From Bactrocera neohumeralis (Eukaryota; Arthropoda; Insecta; Diptera; Tephritidae): a stretch of 64,000 nt of DNA. Location of the stretch: the NCBI RefSeq assembly GCF_024586455.1, contig NC_065920.1, positions 53,187,109-53,251,108 of the forward strand, given 5' to 3'. The first letter of the stretch is position 1. The number at the start of each line of letters is the position of its first letter. The notes below the pieces were generated by a model, which was given only the letters and a program-made list of their open reading frames with translations, made no database searches and was not told where the DNA came from. The position numbers and the translations under genes were made by a program. This document shows, in pieces, positions 8,642 to 18,874 of the stretch.

Positions 8642-10207
8642 GTTGCCACTTATTCAAAATTTTTATTTTAAAAAAATGTAATAAAATAAGCGGACTACAG
8701 TGGTTTCAAACTGAACATCCTTAACAATTCTAAGATATAAAAAAAACTTTTACGATGTTGCCACCTTTTTAATTTTTATTGCTGAAACTCTTTGCATATT
8801 TTAATGTTTCATTAAATTTATTGTCATGCTGTAAACTGGCGAACAGCTTTTTTAAATTTATTGACAGTGTTGCCACTTATTCAGAATTTTTATTTAAACA
8901 AATTGAATGACATACGATTTTTAACAATCCTTATATATAAAAAAAATTGTACAATGTTGCCACCTTTTTTTAGTAAATTATAATATGTTAAACTCATAAA
9001 AGAAATGAAATATTAAGATATTTATTCCGAAAAATTTTTAACAGAGTTGCCAGCTATTAAAAAAATAGTATTTAAAAAACTGGTCCAAATTAAAAACAAA
9101 AAAACAAAATATTTAATACAAGTTGCTTGTTTTTGTTCAAGAAGTTTAAAGAGTTTCATAAAAGGTTGCCACATTTTTGAAAATTTTGTTTTAATAAAAT
9201 GTGTAAAATAAATGAATCGATGTCATATCGATATTAAAATTACATAAATAATTGAAGAAACCGTGAAATTGAAAAATTGTCATGAAAAGAGTTGCCAACT
9301 GTTTAGATATTCTGGAAATAAAAATGCGGAATAAATTAGATATTAAAATATAATTAAAGAAGTAACTAAAAAAAGTTAAGTGGATACATTGTGTTTTTGT
9401 GAAGAGTTGCCAACTCTGCAAAAATTTTACTTTAATAAAATTTTTAAAGTCAATCTGTTTGAGAAGAGTTGCCATATTTTTAAATATTTTCTTTCAAATT
9501 CATTGAATTATTCCATTAATATTTCGTAATGAGTATAAAATAAAGAGAAATTAGATGAACACAAAACACATTTTTCTTAGTAGAGTTGCCAGATCTTTAA
9601 ATTTTATATAATTATTTTTTTTCTTTGTACAGTAAATTTTTTACTTTCAAAAACACAGAAAATGTAAAATAGTGTTATCAAATTTTAATAATTTTTATTG
9701 CGGTTGAAATTTTTTTTTAAAAGTTGCCATATTGTTTAATATTTAATTTAAAATAATCTGCATTAATTCGTTATTATTACAAAATGAGTATCAAATAAAA
9801 ATAAATTAGATGTACTTAGAGTTGTACAATTTAAATTTTTAATAGTGTTGCCACCACCATAATTTTTAAATAAAAATTTATTTATTTTTTATTATAGTAA
9901 ATTTATTACTTTCAAAAAACAGTGAGACAGTAAAATCGTGTTATCAAACTTAAGTGATTTTCTCAAAACTACAGTTGAAAATAATTTTTAAGAGTTGCCA
10001 TATTTTTAATTTTTTTTTAAATTAATTAGAATAAATCGTTAATAATACAAAATGGTTGTCGAACAAAAAAAATTTCGAATTGAATTTTTAGCAGTGTTGC
10101 CAGCTTTTTAATTTTAATAAAAAATTTAATATTTAAAATTTTAATAAAAACATTTAATTTTAAAATTTAAAACAAAAAAAATTATTAAAATTAAAAAAAC
10201 TGGCAAC
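8642..10207. repeat. Array of 14 GTTGCCA-anchored units
   Basis: GTTGCCA, usually as AGTGTTGCCA or AGAGTTGCCA followed by an A/T-only stretch, starts at 8642, 8757, 8869, 8956, 9046, 9165, 9291, 9406, 9469, 9585, 9723, 9847, 9994 and 10096. Spacing runs from 63 to 147 bp and is mostly 87-126. An inverted copy (TGGCAAC) lies at 10201-10207 and closes the array. The spacer sequences are diverged, while the heptamer core is almost invariant. Confidence 0.85.
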
Positions 10208-11017
10208 ACTACTAAACTTTTTTACCATTAAATTCATTGAGATAAATAGGCATATTAATCAATAATATTTATTTTTTAATTTTATAATTTTTTTTCCTTG
10301 AAAAAAAAAATTCTCAATTAGATACCAAAACTTTGAAAAATAAGCATAAATTTATGCAAACACGTACATAAAAGCGTATTTTTAGCATAAATTGTTCAAC
10401 TAACGCCGACAACTTGTGAACACAACTTCTTGTCATTTGCCGCAAATAAATATTTATGCATATTCATAAGAAGTGACGGCAGTGTACACTGAGCAAATAA
10501 AATAACAATGAATTGTAAACATACATACATACACATGTGTCAACATATTAGTGTATTTGCACAGTTATACCTGCACACACACCTGCCTAATAGCATCTCG
10601 ATCTCGAAATATTTGCAATTGCTGAGCAAATAACACAAATTTGCGCCACAAGATAATGAATTTAATTGCGAGTTTAGTGAAATTCGAGCAACTAGTTGAG
10701 CGCTGGCAGATAATACCTACTTACATACATACAAATATATACTCACAAGTGCCGAAGTAAGTCTAAGCCATTAATTTATTTCATTTGTACGCTGTTAATG
10801 CCTCTATTAGTGCAACAAAATGCCGCATGCCACTTTATTTGGACGCTGGAGGCATTCCTAATTTGCGCTGAATTTCTCCAACAATGCACACAGTCACCTA
10901 TTTAATACTAATAGTATTGTAAGCATCTCTACAAACCCTCTAGGAAATTGTGCTGATTCAGCACTTATTCCATTCTTGTATATTATTACATTAGAGCTTC
11001 GATTTTCATACGAAGAA
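10208..11017. other. Unique AT-rich DNA
   Basis: No coding signal. Short CATA microsatellites occur near 10525 and 10725. Confidence 0.4.
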
Positions 11018-11028
11018 CAGGTGGATTT
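11018..11028. repeat. RTE target-site duplication, left
   Basis: CAGGTGGATTT, identical to 11840-11850. The pair exactly brackets the RTE insertion. Confidence 0.85.
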
Positions 11029-11839
11029 CTTCTTCTTAATTGGCGTAGACACCGCTTACGCGATTATAGCCGAGTTAACAACAGCGCGCCAGTCGTTTCT
11101 TCTTTTCGCTACGTGGCGCCAATTGGATATTCCAAGCGAAGTCAGGTCCTTCTCCACTTGGTCCTTCCAACGGAGTGGAGGTCTTCCTCTTCCTCTGCTT
11201 CCCCCGGCGGGTACTGCGTCGAATACTTTCAGAGCTGGAGTGTTTTCATCTATCTGGACAACATGACCTAGCCAGCGTAGCCGCTGTCTTTTAATTCGCT
11301 GAACTATGTCAATGTCGTCGTATATCTCGTACAGCTCACCGTTCCATCGAATGCGATATTCGGCGTGGCCAATGCGCAAAGGACCATAAATCTTTCGCAG
11401 AATTTTTCTCTCGAAAACTCGTAACGTCGACCCATCGGTTGTTGTCATCGCCCAAGCCTCTGCACCATACAGCATGACGGGAATTATGAGCGACTTATAG
11501 AGTTTAGCTTTTGTTCGTCGAGAGAGGACTTTACTTTTCAATTGCCTACTCAGTCCGAAGTAGCACCTGTTGGCAAGAGCAATCCTGCGTTGGATTTCCA
11601 GGCTGACATTGTTGGTGGTGTTAATGCTGGTTCCTAAATAGACGAAATTATCTACAACTTCAAAGTTATGACTGTCAACAGTGACGTGAGAGCCAAGTCG
11701 CGAGTGCGACGATTGTTTGTTTGATGGCAGGAGATATTTCGTTTTGCCCTCGTTCACTGCCAGACCCATCCTTCCTTGTCTAGCCTGGAGAAAGCAGAAC
11801 TAACGGCGCGGGTGTTGAGGCCGATGATATCAATATCAT
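11029..11839 (-). mobile_element. 5'-truncated RTE LINE with intact 11-bp TSD
   Basis: The insertion is bounded by CAGGTGGATTT on each side. On the minus strand it begins inside the catalytic motif at DDIDIIG, which is where reverse transcription stopped, and ends in a (GAA)4-type tail, as RTE elements do with short 3' repeats. Another copy at 54742 shares the same 3' tail. Sequence quality is high compared with the other LINE fragments here, so this is probably the youngest RTE insertion in the window. Confidence 0.88.
11056..11769 (-). pseudogene. RTE reverse transcriptase C-terminal region
   Basis: A clean 237-codon frame. It reads MGLAVNEGKTKYLLPSNKQ (the post-YADD thumb), NFEVVDNFVYLGTSI, LSRRTKAKLYKSLIIPVMLY then GAEAW, VFERKILRKIYGP, RLRWLGHVVQ, GRGRPPLRWKDQVEKDL and W..VAK.RNDWR. 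This order is the conserved thumb and C-terminal domain of RTE-clade ORF2. Upstream, 11770-11839 holds the DDIDIIG motif in another frame, with a small deletion at the join. No RNase H domain follows, as expected for RTE. Not functional, being truncated before the polymerase palm. Confidence 0.88.
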
Positions 11840-11850
11840 CAGGTGGATTT
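11840..11850. repeat. RTE target-site duplication, right
   Basis: CAGGTGGATTT, a perfect match to 11018-11028. Confidence 0.85.
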
Positions 11851-12129
11851 AACTCTGAGAATTTCTTTGAAATTAAAATTATCCCCTTCTGAAACCATTT
11901 TCTACACACTTCCGCACCTTCACGGAATTAAAAAAAGTCATTAGTCAAGTAGAGAAAATATAATTAATTTCCTAATGTTGCTGACAAAAGTGCACCCGCT
12001 TCTTACTTTCGGAATAATGGTTCAAATCTGAAACCAGGAATTTCAAGTCTGCCCTTTGAACTGGAATTGACTAAAATTCGTTGAAAAGTTGAAATTATTT
12101 TCATCTTATCTGCATACCGAAGTGTTATC
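11851..12129. other. No feature recognised
   Basis: AT-rich sequence between the RTE and the next transposase fragment. Confidence 0.4.
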
Positions 12130-12740
12130 TCAATAAATCTGTTGATTGGTGCCAAATGTCGTCGAGACCAGAAGCTTCAACTTCAATTTCGACATCATTT
12201 TGAAGAAATATAGACCGATAATTCCACCGGCCCACTAACTACACCAAACCGTTAATTTTTCTGAATGAAATGACAGCTCTTGAATCTCTTCAGGTTGCCC
12301 TTCGTTCCAAATGCAGAAATTTTGCTTGTTTACATACCCTTTGGGCTAGGAATGGGCCTCATCGCTGAACGAAATTTGGCTCGAAAACGTCGGATCTTCT
12401 TGGATCTTTTCAAGAGCCCATAGAGCGAAATGATGTAGCTTGGGAAGGTCGAGAGGATTCAGTTCTTCCACTAACTGCTCTTTGTATGCTTTTTATTTAA
12501 GATCTCGACGTTAAATGTTCCACACGTCAATCCGAGTTGCCGCGAACAGCGTCGATTCGACTATCCTCGGTGTTTGTGTACACTTTCAGCTACGGTTGCT
12601 ATATTTTCTTCACTGCGTGCTAGACGTAGTCTATTCGAACGAATATTATGAAATGCTAAACAAAACTGAACAAAAATAACTTGACAGCTTGACACGACTC
12701 ACGCGTAATCTGTCAATGAAAAGCTCTGAAACTTGCGGTC
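12130..12740 (-). pseudogene. Tc1/mariner-superfamily transposase fragment (HTH/DDE_3 type)
   Basis: Minus-strand words match those of the fuller copy at 22205-23100: a helix-turn-helix region ending in QLG with a following TWNI, EELNPLDLPKLHHFALWALE, FSDEAHS, GYVNKQNFCIW and later VIGLYFFKMMSKL and LDDIWHQS. This is the N-terminal half of a mariner-related transposase of the type whose C-terminus reads PPRSCDLTPLD. The C-terminal part is absent. It is broken by stops and frame changes. Confidence 0.65.
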
Positions 12741-12789
12741 AACGGTTTGCATTCAAAGGAAAACATTTTGCTAGTTCCTTCCTTGTTAG

Positions 12790-13500
12790 ATTCAAGTTGA
12801 ATTAAGGTAGGATCGAGTAGGTTATACTGCCTGGCTTTCATGCCATACATAGCCTTACACGTCCTTTGTAATTTCAAGTTCAGGTTGAGTTTAAATAGAA
12901 GTTTACGTCGACCAGTACGTCAAGGCTTTTTGTGGAGTTTAATAGGACCTTGATATAGATTACTAACGTTGACAAAAGGTCAGACAGAAGCAGTTGAGGT
13001 ATTACTGTGCCACTCTCATTCCTACTACCCTGCACTTTTTACATTTGTCGTCCTTAATAATGCCCATACGGCTCGCATGTGCTACCAGTAAGTTGTGAAC
13101 TGTAACTAGGGGCCGTCCTGTAATCTTTTCGAGACCGTTTGAGTAAACACATTCCTTTTTACATGATCTTGGCGATCCTGCTTGTCCCCAAGGCATTCCA
13201 TCTCATCCTGAACCGTGTGTCAAGCCTTTCGGAAATTTCATTGTATATCGTTTATGCAACTTGCGTATTTTCTGAACTAGTTCGCTAGCCAAGTGGATGG
13301 CACGCAGACACTACATCTGTTGCCTCCCTGCTTCTAAGGACATAAGGACATTTTCTGATGCAATGGGATTTGAGATTACTGCTTTGGCAATCGAATCGAC
13401 GTACTTTTTCTACCTTATTACTGATCTCAGTAGCTTTCCGAATCGTAAAGACTTTTGCCTGAAAGATACTACAGTGTTTTGACAGCTTGAAGGGTTGTCT
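12790..13500 (-). pseudogene. Jockey/I-type LINE: RNase H and Cys-rich C-terminus
   Basis: On the minus strand, 13280-13480 reads HCSIFQAKVFTIRKATEI and later REATDVVSACH, the start of the RNase H domain of a jockey/I/R1-group LINE (CSVFQAEV.AI pattern, with the DSQAA motif surviving in another frame). Then 13002-13196 gives TVHNLLVAHASRMGIIKDDK and CKKC, the zinc-knuckle-like C-terminal block found after RNase H. The rest, to about 12790, is decayed C-terminal and 3' sequence. It lies directly downstream (minus sense) of an RTE fragment. Confidence 0.7.
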
Positions 13501-13507
13501 GGGATCT

Positions 13508-14585
13508 TTTTCATCTTCTTTACTATCGTAAACATCGCTTACGCGGTTAGAGCTGAGATAACAACCGATCGTCAGTATTCTTTTCGCTATTTGGCGCCAA
13601 ATCGAGATACGAAGTGCAGTCAGGTACTTTTCCACCAGGTCTTTTCAACGAAGTGAAAGTCTTCCTCGAAACTCGAAAACCTTCAAAGCTGGAGTATACT
13701 CTTCCATCCGAACAACATGACCTAGCCAGCACAGCTCCTTTTTGTGATTCGCTGAACTATGTCAACGTCGCCGTATACCTCGTTCAGCTCATTGTTCTAT
13801 CGACTGAGGTAGTCACGAAGGCAATACGCAAAGCACCATAATCCTTCTGCAAAACTTTTCTCTCGAACACTCCTAAGACCTACTTATCAAATGATGTCTT
13901 GTCCATGCCTTCAGAATGATGCGGAAATTGTAGAGTTTGGTCCTTGTTTGTCGGGAGAGGACTATACTTTTCAACTGCCTTCTGACTCCAAAGTAGCATT
14001 CGTTTACAAGATTATGCGTTGGATTTCAAGGCTGATATTGTTGTCGGTGTTGATGCTGGTTCCAAGATAAACGAAATTATCCGTGACTTCAAAGTTATGA
14101 TTATCAACAGTGTCGTGCGTGCCAAGTCGCGAATGCGATTACTGTTTGTGTAATGACAAGAGATATTTCGACTCGTATTCGTTTACAACCGGACCCATAC
14201 GCTTCGCTTCTTTATCCAGTCTGGACAAAGCAGAACTAACGGCCCTTTTAACGTTACTCAACGTCAGCTCTCACAGCAGTATGGGCTTTGCGGGGATACC
14301 AAGTTTAGACATAGCGGAATAGGGACAGTTAGTTTTCGTGCTGTCGAAAGCGGCTTTAAAATAGACGAAGAGGTGGTATGTATCGATCCACTTTTCACAG
14401 TTTTTGGCGCATGGTGAAAATTTGGTCAGTTGCTGATTTTCGAGGCCTGATGCCATACTGCTAAGATCCAATCAGTTTGTTGACGATAGGCTTAGTCTTT
14501 CACACCCTACACTCGATAAGACCTTATATGCGATATTAAGGAGGCTTATCCCACGGTAATTTGATCGGGGATTGTAGGAGTATGG
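13508..14585 (-). pseudogene. Degraded RTE LINE copy with internal deletion
   Basis: Minus-strand pieces in RTE order: YRGISLL.IAYKVLSS (14585-14530, several frames), ENQQLTKF, YHLFVYFKAAFDSTK and YSAMSKLGIPAKPILL. The sequence then passes directly to a segment equivalent to VSSA.SRLDKEAKRMG, skipping the region that should contain the FADD/YADD catalytic box. After that come the LGT.IN, LVLNRCYFGVR-like and VFERKVLQK-like blocks, to 13508. Many frameshifts are present. The same family as 11029, 33030 and 47930. Confidence 0.75.
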
Positions 14586-15865
14586 AGTATCCTATCGTAA
14601 TCCGATATCGGCAGTTCCGATAAATGATCCATTTTTTTAGGAGGAAATGAAGAGCGCAAAATTTCAATTAGGTTTTTCAAAAATTGACTAAACTAATATA
14701 ACAACAAATTACTTTTGAAAAGTGTGTTGATCCATCCCAAATTCTAGCTTATTTGCAGTTAATTTTGGTGTTATAGTATACACTCCACAGCATGCTCTAC
14801 TTGAATTTTTTTTGAACTACCACAAGCTGGTATAAATTTGGAGCAACTTTTCCAGTTCCTAACCACAAATCTGACCGCTCTTTTTACGTTTCCCTACAAG
14901 GTACAATGTCGGTTTATTTATTTAATTTTTCGTATATGTGTAATTTATATATATATTATTATATATGGTTTTAGATACACTAAACTTCCAGTTATTTGCC
15001 GCTTGGCTACTCAATCTTAGCTGCCCCAATGATTTTACACTTGAAATGACCATATTCTTGTGAATATTTCATGGCCATCGTGATGTGCTTGGGCGCACAC
15101 GCAGCGCCATAAATTGTGCGTGCGCTCAAAAAGGAGAAGAAAAATATTTCGAAAGGAATATAAAAAGCTAAGAAAATAGAGTAGATCACAAAATAATAGT
15201 GTATGTATATGTTTTATATTTTGTTTTTTTTTTGTGATGAAAAGCTTTAATATTGCATGTTTGCCCATAAAGAGATTATGGTTTGTGTCTAGTGGATAAA
15301 TTATGAAAAATATGTGGAGCTTGTAGCGTAGCGTATTTCCGCACGTACAGATTAGCAGAAGGTACATGAAGATGAACATATATTGTATATGTATACATAC
15401 ATATCTGTGTCAGTTTGGCAAACCAACTTAACTCGAGTTAGTATTTTTATGCTTCGAAGCCGTGAGTGGAGAAATGTTAATGCAAATTTTTAACCAATTC
15501 AGGACTTTTCCTATACTAGGGATCAAATTATTTGCGTTTTTGAGCAACTGCTAAAAAGGAATTACAGATATTTACCACCGGGTTTTCTATAATTTTTGTA
15601 TAGGTATTTCAAGAGTATACAAAATAATATAAAAAATAAACAAGTTTTCAAAAAGTAAGGCTTCCTTAAAGTAGTTGTGAAAAAAGACTTACTTAGAAAA
15701 TGGTTGAAAGGTTTATCGCTGCAATGGATAACAACCCAGGAAAAGACAAAACAACGGTGTAGAGTACGAGTAGGTGTTTTTTGGTGTAGCAACGTATTGA
15801 CAAAAATAGTGTAATCTTTAGTATTCTGTAAATTTTTCTATTTCTAGAGTTTCTTGAAGTGTTAA
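14586..15865. other. AT-rich DNA without recognised gene
   Basis: Several short open frames on both strands show no family motifs. An AT-dinucleotide-rich tract lies near 14945-14965. Confidence 0.4.
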
Positions 15866-15867
15866 AA

Positions 15868-16005
15868 TTTACGTCAAGCGCAGGCATCTTAAAGGATGAC
15901 TACGCCTCTTGGGCCTAGCAACTGAACTGGTATCGCAAAGGACTTAAACCGGTCTATGCGTGGCTTATTGGCCTACCAAATTAACCTCATCTAACCTCGT
16001 TTCCA
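15868..16005 (+). repeat. Jockey-type LINE 3'-end fragment
   Basis: This stretch matches the reverse complement of 47370-47505: ACGTCAAGCGCAGGCATC, ACTGAACTGGTATCGCAAAG, GGTCTATGCGTGGCTTATTG and a CTAACCT-type tail. The 47-kb copy joins this sequence to a LINE C-terminal coding region, so this is the 3' untranslated end, in plus orientation. Confidence 0.7.
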
Positions 16006-16379
16006 ACCCACGTTTCTATCATCATCTGGTACTGAAAAATCTTTTTAGTCTGTCAAAATTGAAAACTCTTTGAAAATAATCAAAATAAAGACCTAATGCG
16101 ATGCTTTTGATATTCTTGGATCTTTTTACGATTGTCTTGTTATATTCATTCACCTGTTGGGAACTTGTTTGAAGAATAAAGTTAATTTTTTCAGAATTTG
16201 CATAAAGAAAAAACAAAATAAAAACCAAATCGTTAGACACTATGAAAATGCTCGACTGTCTCTAGTTTTTCTGATACATGCGGACTGGTTGTTGTTAAGG
16301 TCTGATGATGATAGATAGATAGGTAGAAAATGGAGATCCGCGACCTAAGGTCTTTTGTGCCCTCTCCTATATCACATAT

Positions 16380-16635
16380 AGTCACAAAGCTACAGCATTC
16401 TGACCACTTTGAGTAGCGTTCTGGGCGCGACTAAGGTGATGTGATCCCTGTTCACATAGATGGAACCTAGGGCCTTGAGCCTGCTTGTACAAATTGCCTT
16501 GGGCAATCTAGAATCAGATGTTCTGAAGTTTCCTGTTCCATATCGCAAAACCGGCAGTTTGCGCAAGAGACTATGCCCATGTTGGACAGCGCCACAAGGA
16601 GGCGGAATTTGTCTGGGGGGAAGTTGATCGTTTTT
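16380..16635 (-). pseudogene. LINE Cys-rich C-terminus (second half of a split LINE)
   Basis: Minus-strand translation: FPPDKFRLLVALSNMGIVSC, ANCRFCDMEQETSEHLILDC, then a P, GSIYVN and LVAPRTLLKVVRML. C..C...E.ET.EHL..DCP is the conserved C-terminal Cys/His block of jockey/I-group ORF2, which follows RNase H. The RNase H piece lies at 17660-17750, on the far side of the mini-me copy, so one LINE appears to have been split. Confidence 0.75.
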
Positions 16636-16640
16636 TAAAC

Positions 16641-16790
16641 ATTTTTATACTCTCGCAACAATGTTGCTAAGGAGAGTATTATAGTTTTGTTCACATAACG
16701 GTTGTTTGTAAGTCCTAAAACTAAAAGAGTCAGATATAGGGTTATATATACCAAAGTGATCAGGGTGACGAGTAGAGTCGAAATCCGGAT

Positions 16791-16821
<31 letters not shown>

Positions 16822-17659
16822 CGTCCGTGCAAGCTGTAACTTGAGTAAAAATTGAGATATCATGATGAAACTTGGTACACGTATTCCTTGGCTCCATAAG
16901 AAGGTTAAGTTCGAAGATGGGCAAAATCGGCCCACTGCCACGCCCACAAAATGGCGGAAACCGAAAACCTATAAAGTGTCATAACTAAGCCATAAATAAA
17001 GATATTAAAGTGAAATTTGGCACAAGGAATCGCATTAGGGAGGGGCATATTTGGACGCAATTTTTTTGGAAAAGTGGGCGTGGCGCCCCCTACTAAGTTT
17101 TTTGTACATATCTCGGAAACTACTATAGCTATGTCAACCAAGCTCTATAGAGTCGTTTCCTTCAGGCATTTCCATATACAGTTCAAAAATGGAAAAAATC
17201 GGATAATAACCACGCCCACCTCCCATACAAAGGTTATGTTGAAAATCACTAAAAGTGCGTTAACCGACTAACAAAAAACGTCAGAAACACAAAATTTTAC
17301 GGAAGAAATTGCATAAGGAAGCTGCACCCAGGGTTTTTTAAAAATTGAAATTGGGCGTGGCCTCGCCCACTTATGGACCAAAAACCATATCTCAGGAACT
17401 ACTAGACCGATTTCAATGAAATTCGGTATATAATATTTTCTTAACACCCTGATGACATGTACGAAATATGGGTGAAATCGGTTCACAACCTCGCCTTCTT
17501 CCAATATAACGCTATTTTGAATTCCATCTGATGCCTTTTCTGTATAATACGAGTAAATACATTAGGAACCAATGATGATAGCGGAATAAAACTTATCACT
17601 TTATCATGCGAGAGTATAAAATGTTCGGTGACACCCGAACTTAGCCCTTCCTTACTTGT
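16641..17659 (+). mobile_element. Mini-me-type repeat element, copy A
   Basis: A 1.0-kb element with no credible coding capacity. It has (i) a 15-bp inverted pair, TTTTATACTCTCGCA at 16643-16657 and its complement at 17607-17621; (ii) a TATATATA run, a short core and a (GTCY)9 tract at 16791-16826, the organisation described for dipteran mini-me elements; (iii) repeated blocks carrying GGGCGTGG or CGCCCAC; (iv) a hairpin GTTCGG/CCGAAC at 17623-17640 near the end, then TTAGCCCTTCCTTACTTG. Open frames on both strands are by-products. Copies B and C are at 26203 and 38772. It is inserted in a LINE. Confidence 0.8.
16791..16826 (+). repeat. (GTCY)9 microsatellite
   Basis: GTCT/GTCC tetranucleotides, nine units, inside mini-me copy A. 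The inverted copy C has about seven units near 39650-39677. Confidence 0.95.
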
Positions 17660-17750
17660 TTGTTAATGGTTTCAGCCTGGACGCTGCCGCAGAGTGGGCT
17701 AATTCGTAGGGCAGCTCATTTCCAACTACCCTTTTATGCCCCGGTACCCG
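17660..17750 (-). pseudogene. LINE RNase H fragment (first half of a split LINE)
   Basis: Minus-strand codons read RVPGHKRVVGNELPYELAHS, then AAA. This matches the WVPGHKGV.GNE.AD.LAR motif of LINE RNase H domains, with W changed to R and D to Y, so it is inactive. It is followed on the minus strand by mini-me copy A and then the Cys-rich C-terminus. Confidence 0.75.
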
Positions 17751-17759
17751 CTACACATT

Positions 17760-18305
17760 TCATCTCTTCCACGGCTTTCAACAAATACTGTTTCATCATG
17801 AGCGCGGCAGTCAAAGGAATTGATGAACATAATTTCGAAAAGCTCCTCCGCTCTCTCTCTTCCTGTGGGAGAGAAAAACATTTTTTCGCCGTTACCAAAT
17901 CTTTCGTAATTTTCTTCAACAGCTTCATATTTTGCTTGGCATATAATTTTTTTTTTAATATATCCATGTTCATCCCCCAAACAACATAATTTATAGCCAC
18001 GTTTAATTGCCTTCATGCTGCAATACTGTTTGATGACACACATGCCCTTTAAAAAATTGTTGATTCGTCTATTAATTTCTTCCTTGATATAGCTGTTGAA
18101 AGCGTTGATTGAAAGCAACAAGCATTGGACGTATTTTGAAAATCTGTTTTTTTTTTATTTTTTCGGGATTTTAGAACCCTTAGCGTTTTCATTTACAAAT
18201 CGTCGAATGGAGTCAAATATGCTCTGTGACATTGTTCTGAAGCCCGTCACTGAAGTTAAAACTTACTCGTCCTCATCCTCATTTTCGATATCCATAACTT
18301 GTTAG
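17760..18305 (-). pseudogene. piggyBac-like transposase fragment
   Basis: The minus-strand frame (to 18121) contains VIKQYCSMKAIKRGYKLCCL, then GDEHGYIKK and EAVEENYERFGNGEKMFF. This is the piggyBac-family pattern K.YMPMKPIKRGYK.W.L.D...GYI followed by the region leading to GERVV. An upstream part (18125-18305) reads SIFDSIRRFVNENAKGSKIP and an acidic DIENEDEDE stretch in other frames, possibly from the N-terminal side. Stops separate the pieces. The catalytic DNFF region was not found intact. Confidence 0.6.
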
Positions 18306-18801
18306 TTATCGAGGGAAATTTCTTCTATCTAATATATCAGTAATATCATCTTCTATTTCGCGTAAATTTCAGCCTTAACTTACCAAAACCCGATTATAAT
18401 TATATATAAGAAAATATAGTTTCATTTAGGGCTACCAAAGTACTAGTGTCTCATAACAAAGTTTTAAGACTAAATACTAAAATTCATTGAGAAGGCTATA
18501 TGATATCTTTATATATAATTTTTTTATTTTTATTTCTAGTTACTTTTTCTAAATATTACAAAGTCTGTAAACAATAATTTTGTTATTGTGATTAGTCATA
18601 TTTATTTCCAACACTTGAAGCATGCCATGTGTGCACAACTAATCACATCGAGTACTAAATTTTATCGTTTTGTCTATCGTGATATCACAAGTGCTTAGTA
18701 AATATTTTTATATCTATATATGTATATACGAGTATACATACATATATACTTACATATGTACTATATATCTCCAATTAAATATTTTTAATTAATTACTTTA
18801 C
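18306..18801. other. AT-rich DNA, no feature recognised
   Basis: Includes a TATG/CATA microsatellite-like stretch near 18705-18770. Confidence 0.4.
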
Positions 18802-18874
18802 CTGAAGCGCCAGTAATAATGACAACACGAAGAATTTTAATTGATTGCTTGCGATACACGAACAGTAAACAAAC
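18802..18874 (-). other. Candidate internal exon of an unidentified host gene
   Basis: On the minus strand a 73-nt open block is preceded by TTTTATCTCATTAG| and followed by |GTAAAG. Translated in its single open frame it reads LLFVYRKQSIKILRVVIITG then ASG: a short hydrophobic stretch, basic residues and a beta strand running into TGASG. That is the start of either a Rossmann fold (short-chain dehydrogenase TGxSxGxG) or a P-loop (GxSGxGK), with a phase-1 intron after the first G. No matching downstream exon was found. Chance occurrence is quite possible. Confidence 0.3.

Noticed and set aside
8642..10207. CRISPR-like array
   Set aside because: Conserved core of about 7-10 bp, irregular spacing, eukaryotic context and no cas genes.
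10976..11266. 96-codon plus frame
   Set aside because: Mostly antisense to the RTE C-terminal domain and crosses the target duplication.
17726..18121. 131-codon frame as a host gene
   Set aside because: Contains piggyBac transposase text and, at one end, out-of-frame LINE sequence; a chance fusion of two dead elements.
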